From Orbilia blumenaviensis (Eukaryota > Ascomycota > Orbiliomycetes > Orbiliales > Orbiliaceae), in NCBI GenBank assembly GCA_036872755.1, contig JAVHNS010000006.1, forward strand, positions 372,001 to 436,000: a stretch of 64,000 bases of DNA, read 5' to 3'. Positions 50,024 to 60,987 of this stretch are shown piece after piece. The notes beneath the pieces were generated by a model, which was not told the origin of the DNA, searched no databases, and saw only the letters and a program-made list of their open reading frames with translations. Numbering within the stretch: position 1 is the stretch's first letter; the number at the start of each line of letters is the position of its first letter. The position numbers and the translations under genes were made by a program.

Positions 50024-50836
50024 TGTTAATGATGAATCGTTGATTTATCGATAAAGCTCGGGTTGATTACGGTGTTAATGGCTAAGATCGAGGAAGGGTA
50101 AGGCCAAAGGAGGATGAAATGGTGTGGTTTGTGGGAATTCCTTTGTGGTGAGGTCAGAATTCTTCCAAAGGTTGATCCCTGTCGGTTAAAAATGAATGAA
50201 TGAAAGGAAGAAAGAAATAAAAGGCTACAGTTCGCAGTTTATTGCCAAAATATTTACGGAGCAAGACTCGGCCCTCCTACCAGTAGCTTGTAGCAGTCTC
50301 GTGGCTTAACTGAGCTTCTAAATGATTGTTTCGTTGTAATGTAATTGGAGACCTAGTGCGTTGACATACCGTTGCATTTTCTCTTCAGGAACTTTCCTAT
50401 TTGGGAACAAGCTTCTTGGCACACTCCGAGGCTCGCCCTGTGAAGATGTTAACAGAATACCCCTCAAGACCTCCATGGCATTGGTCTCGTTGGAACTATG
50501 ACATTGAATTGCTACTTCGTCCATAGCACGAGCTTATCGCTAAAACACAGCCTAAATTGATCTCCTAAACCAGTCTCCATAAAGAGATGCGGTTTCTATA
50601 CTTATTCTAGGATTTGAGGTTCATGAAAGGTCAATATACATTAATAGGCATTCATTGTAGTAATATCATAGTGTAGATAAATTAATTGCTTGGTATAGCT
50701 ATGGCCAAAGTACCAGACCAAGGTTACTAATGTCTCTCATAGAGATCTAAGAAATAATTACCAAATTATCTAGGGCATAAGATGAATAAAACACCCGCTA
50801 AGCAGAATTCAACAAGGGATCGCGCTAACATAGAGC
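50024..50836. other. Intergenic region with one small doubtful ORF
   Basis: It separates the F-box gene start from the stop of the permease gene, both on the minus strand. A 68-codon minus-strand ATG frame (50318-50524, beginning MDEVAIQCHSS) has no family signature and could equally be untranslated sequence. Confidence 0.4.
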
Positions 50837-52849
50837 CTACTCGGAATGGCCGACTTTGACCTTCCGATATCTAACCACCTCTTCACCGTTCTCCAGGATG
50901 TGACGGTCCGCCACGATCCTATAACCCCCAATCTTCGGCCAGACCTTTGTCCATAGAGCCCAATAAACACCTCCCAAGATCAGAACACCCACACCCACGA
51001 TTGGGAATACGTAGTATGGATATCCATCTTGATTGGATCCGCCTTCTGGTGGGATAAACGGAACTAGCGCCAAGAATATATTGGCAAGGAGGTATAGTAT
51101 ACTGATGGGCAAGTAGGTGTGCCATGGCGACGTCCAGTTTTCAGACTTGGTGAATTGAATGTAAATAAGACCGGCGACGACGAAACCATTGATCCAGGCG
51201 CCAGGATATGTGTACCTATTTGAATATTTGTTAGCCGCTGTAGAAAGTATATAGAAGAAAAGCAAAGAAGCGAGTAAAACGTACAGATCAACGATGAAGT
51301 TATAAGCGGGTCCAGCTGGCGGTGCAACAAGCACAATAACCGTCACAATCCAGTGGAGGAACAAACTTGCCAACGGAGCGTTATAAGGCCAGTTGCTAGC
51401 CCAGAACTTGCTGTACGGCAGTAATCCCTCCTTCGCTAACTCTTGGTTAACACGTGCATGTGCAAAACTGACAGCCAGCACATTTCCCAAGTTACTAAGT
51501 GCCACAAAGACGGGTAGCGCTCGTGCGCCAGCACTATCTCCGAATACGTTCCTAAAGAAGATACCGGCAACGATGACTTCGGATTTGGCGAGCTCGGACT
51601 TGGGGATGGCGGCGAAGTAAGCGACGTTGGCGAGAACGTAGAGAATTGTGGTGCCACCGACGGCGACAGGGGCGGCGATACTGAGCGTCTTTCTTGGATT
51701 CTTGACTTCTCCGAGGACGTAGTTGGCGTTTTCCCAGCCCTTGTAAGAATAGATGATCCTGAGCAATGCTGTAGCATAGGCATAAGCTCCGCCACCACCA
51801 TACCCATCACCCTCCTCCAAGCGGAAGGCGTTGTCAAAGTTGTGAGGGTCTGGTACACGACGGTGGCCGGCAAGAGCGGCAAATCCGGAGCATACGATGA
51901 ACAGGAGGATGAAGACCTTGAACACCCCGAGGACGTTGAAGAGCCGGATACCCCATTTAGGTAGCAAACCGTGGAGTAGAACGGCGAAGGTGATACATGC
52001 TATGGCAATACCACGGGCTTGCCATCCATCTGCGATGTCACGACCACTAGCAAAGAGGACGTATCTTCCGAATGCGAGAGAGTTGCCGGAGGAGAATCCG
52101 AGGAGGACCATCTGCGACAAGAAAACTGAAGTAGCGAGGTATTTCGGGTGTTTATAGACCCGTTCTAGGTAGTTCTTCTCACCGCCCGACCGAGGGATAG
52201 CGAGACCGAATTCGAGGAATACGGAGAGACCGCAGAAGGTGAGGAGACCCCCGATGACCCACAGCATGAGGGACACCCCGACAGAGCCGGTTGCGGCGAA
52301 GATGCCGGAGGGAGTTGAAAATACTATTATACATCCATTATATGTTAGCACAATTACTGGCAACTTCCATTGAGCCTACACGCATCTACAAGTGTTGGCG
52401 ACAATATCGGCATCCTCATAGACCGTAGTCTCGGTAGGGGTTATGAGAGGGGTTGGGAGTAATGTGTTGAGTGTTGTGGGATTAAGTAACAGAGTTCTCA
52501 ACGTGGAATGTGTAGACTTACTGCCTGTCCCAATCATCTTATTCAAGATCAAGAAGCCGGCGCCAGTAATCCCAATCTTGCGCGAGTCGTCGAACGCATA
52601 GGTTTGCTCTTCTGTTCGAATCTCATTGTCATAAACAGGCAAGTCTAGTCCTTCAGCGCCAACTCTTTCGTCGATTTTTTTGTCAGAGGCTGCTCCAGCA
52701 CCATCACTGCTGGGCGGAGAGTGGTCCTTCGCCATATTGTTCGAAGCAACGGAAGCAGAAGAGGATGAGGGGGTAGTGGTTCCGTAGGATGGAATGGAAG
52801 CAAAGGATGAACGAGGGAGAAGAGCTTCTTTTGAGCTCCGGTTGGCCAT
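50837..52849 (-). CDS. Amino-acid permease, high-affinity methionine permease (MUP1)-like
   Basis: Spliced model of 581 residues: exons 52849-52522, 52323-51285 and 51215-50837. Intron 1 (198 nt) falls inside the hallmark NKMIGTG|IFSTPSG (residues 103-116) of the APC/LAT superfamily. Intron 2 (69 nt, 51284-51216) is a multiple of three and stop-free, so it is easily missed; removing it restores FIVDL-YTYPGAWINGFVVAG. About 12 hydrophobic helices follow a disordered Ser-rich cytosolic N-terminus of about 90 residues. Family knowledge places it as a plasma-membrane proton-coupled importer of methionine or related amino acids. Substrate specificity is inferred from overall likeness to MUP1, not from a binding-site signature. 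Confidence 0.85.
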
Positions 52850-55078
52850 TTTATCGACTGAATGTTTGTATGTTCAATCCTTCCTGTTCGATCGATACGG
52901 TATCACCAAGTGCTCTACCCTGGTTGACATATGCCTACACCCCAGTGATTACCTATGATGGGATGGGGACTGCCTCTCTGTATGCGCTGAAGCCGTCTGT
53001 CAAAAGTCCATAAGTCAGCTCGCCATACTAGGCACCATTGCGTGACACAAGACATTTACAGAATTTTCACAGCTTCTCTACTCTCTCTCGCAGTTGGGAC
53101 TCGGTCCAAGAAAAATTTCAAGCTTATTCTCGGGCCAGGGACCTGTTAAAGCACCTGTTAGAACGGGAGGAGGTCTTCCAAAATAGGAAGCGAACAAGAA
53201 CTTTTTTTTTTTCGCTTTCCGTTCCCAAATACAAATTCGCCCTTCGCCTCCAACGTTATATCATGACAGGATTCTTATAATTCCTTGGCGAACAGGTTTA
53301 CTACTGGCTTTTATACGAGCAATGGGGTGGATGCCGGTTGGTTGGTTGTATATTAATGCGGGTGGCCTTTTATATCATCGTCTCTGTTGGGCAGGTGGAG
53401 TCCGCTCGAAACGTGGGATGAACAGCAAGGAAAGCAGCATAGGCGACGGAAGGCGGATGATGCGATTGCAGGGGTCCGATGGCGTCCTGTCACGCTTTAG
53501 CCCGTTGCGGCAGCCGTGATCAGTCCTTGTCATGCATGCTGCCCAGAACTGCGGGTCCCATGTTGCAGATTTCCGATTGACGTCTTCGTGAACTTTCGTG
53601 ATTCGAGGGTATTTTTTTGGTGGTCTTGAAAGGAAAGAGTCAGAAGGGGAAGAGAAAAACGTGGCGTGTAGTATTTGTGGTGGATATGGGGACATGGACA
53701 ACAATGTTACACATTCCCATTGCATTGGGATGGCGGAGAAACGAGCAGAGTCACGGCAGATATCGTTATCATGGCATGAGATCTCGATGTTTATATATTC
53801 TCGTATATCGCATCATCGAAGACGAATAAAACAAGGAGGGCAGCCTAATACTTGGCGATGTTTTCGCTGTTCGTGTGACTTGCCTCGCCCCCGCACATGC
53901 TCGTGAAGGGTTTCCAGACCACACCGTTTCGGGACACGAAAAGTTTGGCCAGCGCTCTGGGTATGGTAGCACTGCGAACCATCCTTTTACCTTATTTTAT
54001 TTATTATTTTTTAAATTTTATTTCATTTTATTTTGCTTTGTTTTTTTTTTTGTTTTATTTTATTTTATTTGTGGCAAATTTCTGGCTGTGACAACATGCC
54101 AGTGAGGTGAAGGGGTCCAAAGCTCCCGGAAATTTGTTCGTTAGCTATATATAATTACCGTATACCATGGTGCTGGTTCGCGTGCGTTTCTTCACAGACG
54201 AAGCGAAGGCATGGGGCATCAACCTTCAGATTACTTAACTTAAGTGCATATTCGTCTGATTTAGAGGTTTGTCAAATTTACAGATCAGCTGACCGACAAT
54301 TTACAATTTTACCTCGGTAATCTCTGAAACCTTTTTAAGTTATAATTAGTCGTCGTATTCGGATCGCCGGCTAGCTGTTACGACTATGCTTATGTAAATG
54401 GTCATAAATGCATAAATACCTGGATACCGCAGGGAATTTTGTTTAACAGATGGACTACTCCTTCGAAGCCCCCTCTCTAGATCTAGATTTCTATTATAAG
54501 TACCGTAGGTAACTAGGTAACTAGGTAGCTAAGTACAACCGTGCCAGGGCATTATCTCGTACGACGACATGCTGATGGCGAACCCATATGCATATCCGTC
54601 TATAGCTAGTGTCTGGACCATTACAAGATCTGAAATATAAAAAGCTACGCGTTAAGCTTCGGAGATCTCCTATATAGCCTACGGAAACTCTTCAAATCTT
54701 TCTATTTGACGAGATAACTCCATACATACAATATATCTACGACGATTACGATGGCAATACGCCTACCTGTAATTCGAGCTGAGTCTATTAATTCTTTACG
54801 TTACCAAAAATATTTTTATATACTTATATTATTGTGTCGGAAATAAGTTTATTCTTCTCGTGAACCAGGCGTCACAATGTGTGGTTTTTTGACAAAATTG
54901 TATTTCCATGTCAACACATACCTTATCTTGATGATGGTTGTTAGCCTGTCTACAATTTGAACTGTAAATTTATAATATGTGGATGGCCAATTAATTAAAG
55001 CAAACCTGCAGAAGCTGGCTTTGTCTAATCGGGTTGCAGCGACAGCTTAAAATTCGACAATCTTTGCGACCATTAACG
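52850..55078. other. 2.2 kb intergenic region, no supportable gene
   Basis: It contains the permease promoter side and a strongly T-rich tract with TTTTATTTTA repeats at 53990-54070. Short frames at 53375-53906 on either strand are mutual shadows without domain support. Confidence 0.5.
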
Positions 55079-55390
55079 TTAGAATCCTCTTAACTTGGCC
55101 AGAACTTGTGTATCAGCCTTCCCTTGAGCAATTCGTGCCGATATATTGCCCATTTCTTCATGTTCGCCAAGTTGTTTATAAATATTTCTATGGTCGTAAA
55201 GGATTCTGACAGTTTCAACATGTTCTAGGCCAATTGACTCTTCGTTGATCTTGGCTTGACTATAGCAAGTGCTCGCGCTGGAGTAATCACTCGTATGAAA
55301 TAGGCCCGAAATAAGACTAAGAGTAAGTAGTCGAGAGAGTGCGCGAAGACGATTAGTTATATAGCACTTACGGACAGTAATTTCAAGCAC
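55079..55390 (-). pseudogene. TPR-repeat fragment (kinesin-light-chain-like)
   Basis: A 103-codon frame without an ATG start. Its centre reads GLFHTSDYSSASTCYSQA, then INEESIGLEHVETV and YKQLGEHEE, matching the A/B helices of TPR units seen in kinesin-light-chain-like and fungal NLR-type proteins. Only about 1.5 repeats are present, there is no upstream domain, and a donor-like GTAAGT at 55373 cannot be joined in frame to any nearby acceptor. It is probably a remnant of a larger TPR gene. Confidence 0.45.
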
Positions 55391-56031
55391 TGATAATAGC
55401 CACTGGGATCGGACTACATATTTTCGTTGTCCTTACACGTAAATACGGGAGTCCGCATTAACTATAATGTGATTAAATAATAATTTGGCATAGGCACCTA
55501 TACATAAATGTTCTCCATTGCATTATCAGGGCATGGGTTCCGGACCAGATCCCATCGTTGGAGGAATATCGGTATCTGCATTTTTGCATTTGGGAATATA
55601 CAAAAAGTAAGTTAAGATTGGTCTCGTTGGGTTAAGATTAGGTTGAAAAGAATTAGACTTCACGGGAGCTTGTAGATGCTTGTGTTGCTGGTGGAGTATT
55701 TGCATGGATGGATACCCCAAATCGCAGCCACAGCTGTAAACAAGCCCAATTGCTTCGGCTAGCGACCTGCGAAACAGCTTCCCCAAAACAGCGACACTAA
55801 TGATGATTAGTCAACATTTCCCTTGCTGCTACAGAGTAGTTGGTAGTTATTAATAATATGTGTAGTGATCAAGATCTCAGGACCCGGCACTCTCCGATTC
55901 AAAAGGAGCATTAATTGTGGCTTCTTGAAAACTTTGTCGTTTCGCAATACCTTTTATTCATCCCTTGGTCAGTTGGTTAGGCTCATTGCAGTTCGTAGGC
56001 GTGTAGCTTTTAAGTCTGGGCGAAGATCAAG
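55391..56031. other. Intergenic region upstream of the MIP channel gene
   Basis: It includes the presumed promoter of the 56032 gene. The minus-strand frame 55526-55786 has no family signature. Confidence 0.5.
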
Positions 56032-57161
56032 ATGTCAACTGAGGAGATTTCGAAGCGTGACGAGGCTACTACTGCCAGCGGATGGGCAGAAACCGCGACA
56101 CATCGGACTGTTCGTCGCTCAAAGTCAACACCAGAGCCATTGAGGGGGGTGATGCCACCTTTCGAAGCTTTCGCAGCTCGTTTGGGTGGAAACCAGGAAT
56201 TTGTTCTCGATAGAACTGATCCCGAGAATGCTGCGGTCTTGGAAGATATTCCCGATGCCGCAACACATATGACCGTCAAACAAGCGTTGGATTTACGTGG
56301 ATTTCAACAGCTGGTACTTTGGAAGGCAGCGATGATGGAAGGCGTCGGTAGGTTCCTTTCCCAATGGGTTTTCAATTTGTATGTTGTTTTATTAACAAGG
56401 CGGGTATAGGTACGATGCTCTTGGTGTATGCAACTGGTTGGTCTGCATTATCTCCCGGCGCCTTCCCTCCTCCTCTAGATCCGATGTCAGCATCTGGAAT
56501 CTTTTCAACGGCTGCTTTCCTTGGTCCTCTAGTCGGCGGAGTTACTTCAGCAATTTTCATTGCTATGTATATCTTCTGTTTTGGAGCGGTTACCGGAGGC
56601 CACTTGAATCCACTTATCACTATCGCAACCTTTTTTGCACGCTTGACAAGCCTACCGCGCGCGATACTCTATGTGTCTTTTCAGGTTGTGGGCGCGACTC
56701 TAGCCGGTCTTCTCCTGAGGGCGTCATACGATAGCCGAGACTTTAAAGTTGGAGGTTGCTGGCTTAATCCTGCCGAAATATCAATATCCTCGGCTTTCGC
56801 CAATGAATTCTCGAGCTGTTTGGTTGTCATCTTCATCGCCTTTGGTGTCGGTTTAGACCCACGGCAACGGCAAATATTCGGCCCCTCGTTAGGTCCCATT
56901 TTCGTCGGACTTGCGGTTGGCACTGTTGCTTTTAGTATGGCGTTTACGCGGCCAGGGTATGGCGGCGCCTCTATGAATCCTTCGAGATGCTTTGGGGCCT
57001 TTGTGGGCAGTAGATTCCCTTCGTGGCATTGGATTCATTGGGTCGCTACTATCGCTGCTAGTATATTTCATGGAATCGTTTATCACCTTGTGCCACCTTG
57101 GGGTGGACTGGCTGGACAGCATGAGAGGCAGCTGGTTAGAGACGAGGAAAAGAGTAAATGA
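56032..57161 (+). CDS. Major intrinsic protein (aquaporin-like) channel with NPL/NPS boxes
   Basis: Spliced model of 355 residues: exons 56032-56347 and 56410-57161, with a 62-nt intron. The N-terminal 95 residues are hydrophilic and probably cytosolic. The MIP core has six hydrophobic helices. The first half-helix box is GGHLNPL (NPL at 172-174) and the second is GGASMNPSR (NPS at 295-297, followed by the conserved Arg 298). Both differ from canonical NPA at the third residue, as in several fungal aquaglyceroporin-like and XIP-like groups. It is a plasma- or internal-membrane channel for water or small neutral solutes; the exact solute cannot be told. The start is the ATG before STEEISKRDEATTASG. 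Confidence 0.85.
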
Positions 57162-58086
57162 GGGTTGTCGTGGGTGTACAAGGGGTCTTGTAAAACACAG
57201 CAATTCCATAGAGTAGGAACGGTCACGACACCAGGAGCGGCCGAATTCGAGCATTCGGTGGCAGCGATTGCGATGCAATAGTAATCACGATCGGGGTTCT
57301 AGATCGGCAAGATACTATGTTTTTCGCATCTTCATTTCTTGTGCTGGTTATTGACGTTATGGAATGAGAGATATGCTGGTGACGCGATATGACGACCGCG
57401 TGGTAGATAGCATAAATGCCCAATAGTACACAAAAGTAACCCACCCTGTTAGTCTCGTTGGCATCCTGTCGTATCTTATGTACATTACTTTATAGCTCTT
57501 GATGTATGCATGGTGTTATGATATCGATATATCTTCGGGAAAGCAGTGGAAGTATGCGTAATGGACCAAAGAATCTAGAAATCACTGGCCCGAAGGGCAG
57601 CCCATCTGCGGCGGTGCACTGCTAGCCAGTGGCTTTGCCAACATGCGGCGTAATAGACATCCTGGCGGCTGGGCAAAGTCAACACAAAAGTCTCCGAGGC
57701 TGGGAGCCGGGCTCGCTAAGGAAACACTGGTCTCGTTGGGGAACACCAGTTAATACATTTTGAGCTTCATTGAGCATTATTTAATATTCGCTGTATTTAC
57801 TCTATGAGAATACCATGGCCACGAGGTGCCTTGTGGCAAATGAATTTACCATGTGCATGTGGCCGCCAACCTCGAAACTAGTGAAAATACATACGATGTC
57901 TCTGACGAATTGGCCATGGCTCCTCGTCTGGGGTTTATTGCTTCGGACATGTCTGTGCCAGCGGCACCGCGGTTACTTTCTTCTCCGAATAGTATCCGTT
58001 AACAACCCAAGCGGCCCGTTCAAGGCTACTAACAATTTTTTGGGTATCTCTTTTCAAATTTAACTTCTAGTAAGACAGCTGTGCGC
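57162..58086. other. Intergenic region; may contain the missing first exon of the next gene
   Basis: An ATG at 57896 (plus) opens MSLTNWPWLLVWGLLL.., which resembles a signal peptide. A perfect branch-like CTACTAAC near 58026 with an acceptor TTCTAG at 58065-58070 shows that an intron probably ends here. No donor joins the two in a convincing phase, so the 5' exon of the downstream gene stays open. Nothing else is seen. Confidence 0.4.
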
Positions 58087-60987
58087 ATGCGCGGGCTAAT
58101 TGGTGCAAATAATGGACTAGTGATCGCCCCATCCGCTCCTTCGCACCCCCTTATGATACGCCAAAATATTCAAGTAACGTGTCCTACAAAGCCAACGGCA
58201 ATTTATAGCCCTACGAGTATCTGGCTGGCAGACTGGCGTCTCCCTCAAACTTCATCTTTACTAGCATCCTCGACATCAACTTCCGCATTCTCATTCTTTA
58301 CCCGTGCGAAAGTCGCGTTGGAAGATGTGAAAACCCCGATGTTAAGGAGTTTGAATGGGAAGACGAGGTCATTCGTATGGGGTTATTTGAATTCTGACGA
58401 GGGAACAGCGAAAGAAGGCCGAGTGGAGCTGGTGGAAGTGCCAGATGGGAGTAGGAGTTTGGAAGGGTTTAAGAGAGATGAAACAGCGATTGATTTGAAT
58501 GGTATGGGGAGCGCTGAAAGGTATAAAGACCCCGTTACAAGGCGATTATATGATGATATTAATTTAAATTGGTAGCATACGGTTCCTACATGACCCTGCT
58601 GACCCATCTGCGGGATCACCAAATCTCAAGCCAAATCTGACGCCCCCGATGAGCGGATCTTGGGTTACCGGGACATTAGACCCGAGCATCAAGAAGGGGC
58701 AGGCATACTTCAGTAAGTAGTCTCTTTTTGGTTTCTATCATTTATAGTATCGATTCCCTGACCTGGGCATCTTGACTTGTTGGCAGCTGTTTGCGAACCT
58801 ACTACTGCAAACGCGGGAATATATCATCTATTCCGAGCCGGAGTCCCAGCCCTAACCCGAAAAGACAACCTCTTTTCGTTGTTTTATTCTTCATGTCAGG
58901 AGGTTTATATCCATGTCGAGAGAGTAGCAGACGAGAATATTTGCTTTAGATGGGATATGGCGAAGGAGAGAGATGTCAGTAGCCTTACCGATCTAGGTAC
59001 GCATATATCACCGAAACTAACTGCACCTATCGTTTTCGGATAAGCTAACACGGGCCAAGGAGAAAAACGTCTCTTTACTCTTTATCACAACTCTATCACC
59101 CCATCGGTCCCGGTAGTAATAACGCCAGAAGTTGACATCGCACCTCCTAAAGGACCTATCACTTCGCCATCAAATATCGGTGATGAAAGCAGCAACCCAA
59201 ATCCAAAAATGAAAAATTATGACGTTCCTATCACCCGAAAGACCTCTCAAGCGTCGAATGCAGAACGTACCATTAGTTCCATTACTGCTGTAGAGGATCT
59301 ACTTACCGATGAAGACAACAATGATACTACTTCTTTTGCTGAGGGCTTGAAAGACTTCATGGGCACGGGAAGGGGAACGCCTGCTTTTGGCTCCACCGAA
59401 AACTCGGATGGCGACAGTAGTAGAGAAGGTTTAGATTCACCGGATGAAATCAATATTGTATCCGTGGGGGGTAGTGGGGGTGGCATGGTTACGCCAGGAA
59501 CCCTTGTCAACAGGGTTTCACTTCCTAGGGAGGATAGAAAAATTGATAGAAATAGACTTGCCGTCCCGATTTCGAATGCAAATGGAAGTCCGGCCAGGAA
59601 GGGCAGTAGTATCTGGGTTCAGGACTATAACTCCAGATTCCCTATGATTCCGATTTTCGACCCAAGACCCCAGGAGATTGATAATTCGCAGGGAAGCTTA
59701 GGTGCGGATCAACGAAGTAGTAACAGCTTTCGGCCTCGACCACAGGCGCTTATTACTAGTAATCCGTTACTAGGGACTTCGAGAAGTAGAGGGAGTTTGC
59801 CTTTCATAACGGAACCGAGGGCGCCTTCTTTAATGCCTTCGAAAGATCTGGAAAGGCACCGAGAAAGTATATTACTACCAGGAATTGTAAATGGGAGAAG
59901 CGGGAGTATACCTTCAACCAACACGAATGTTAACCTACCTGGTGTTGCAGATTTGACAAGGACAAGGCCCATGAGGGGTTATCAGAATATACCAGGTGTC
60001 GATGTCGGCAATCTGTTACCAACCATCAAGCAAAATCCAGTACAGAATCCAACACTACCGCCGCCCAGGGGTAACGACGGTATGAAACTACTACAGCTAA
60101 AAGAGATTGAGGATGAGGATGTTGTAGTCGTAGAGACCCCTGGGTTCCCAAATGCGAAACCCGCCATCCGGAGTTCACCAATGGATATGTATATCACAAG
60201 CGATGGCTCTGGGCTTCCAGTTGTGATGAATAGATCGGGAAGGCCGTCAGTTGAAAAAGGATTGGGAGGTGGCTTGAGCGCTGGGGATTGGAAGAAACCA
60301 GTGAGCACCGCTACCAGCGGATATGTTGATATATCAGTCCCAGAGGGGCTGAAGGGAAGGGCCAGAAATTGGGGAACGGCTATGAGAAAGGGATTGGAGA
60401 GTTATGTCCCTTCTTCTCCGAGAGGCAGTATTCCGGGGTCCCCAAAGGGGTTACAAGGGCCTTTTCGGAGTTCGAACCCAGGGACGCCGAAAAATTCTAA
60501 TGTGAATCCCCGGCCAGAAAGGGACGCGTTTGGGGGTATAAAGTCTGCCAACAGATCTCCTAGAGCCCGATCTCCTTCCCCACAGTCTCCGGTGCGAGGA
60601 ATTCCGGCTGGGAGCCCAAGTGCTAACACTCCTCGAGCCCGAACGCCTTCACCAACTTCATCTGGTTTGAGAAACGGGATGACAGGAGGGGGGTCAACGC
60701 TATCGCCAAATAGAGCCCCTACAACCTCTAAGACAACTGGTAAGAATAGCACGGGCGGGGAAAAAAAAATCCGGGAGAAAGTTGAAGTTATAGATTATAA
60801 GAAAATCATAGAGGACAGGAAAAAGAAAAGCACAATCCCAAATTTCAAGAACTCAAGGGATTTTTTCAACTGGTTGAAAGAAAACAGAAGTGGGGACCAA
60901 AATTCTAGCGAGAAGAGGGCAAAGCTGGTAGGGGCCAAATCAGTGGTTGCGAACCCTGCGAATTCTGTAGCTGCCAATTCAAATTAA
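58087..60987 (+). CDS. Large Ser/Pro-rich protein of unknown function, 5' end provisional
   Basis: Best model from ATG 58087, 902 residues: exons 58087-58520, 58576-58712, 58787-58996 and 59060-60987. Introns of 55, 74 and 63 nt are all in phase; the third removes an in-frame TAA at 59041. The N-terminal third contains GSWVTGTLDPSIKKGQAYF, then VCEPTTANAGIYHLF and NICFRWDMAKE, and looks folded. The rest is low complexity with SPR/SPSP repeats, and the C-terminus is a Lys-rich helix (IDYKKIIEDRKKK..NFKNSRDFFNWLKENR). I recognise no family. A signal-like exon may lie upstream (57896). The join at 58520/58576 is the least certain internal junction. Confidence 0.6.
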
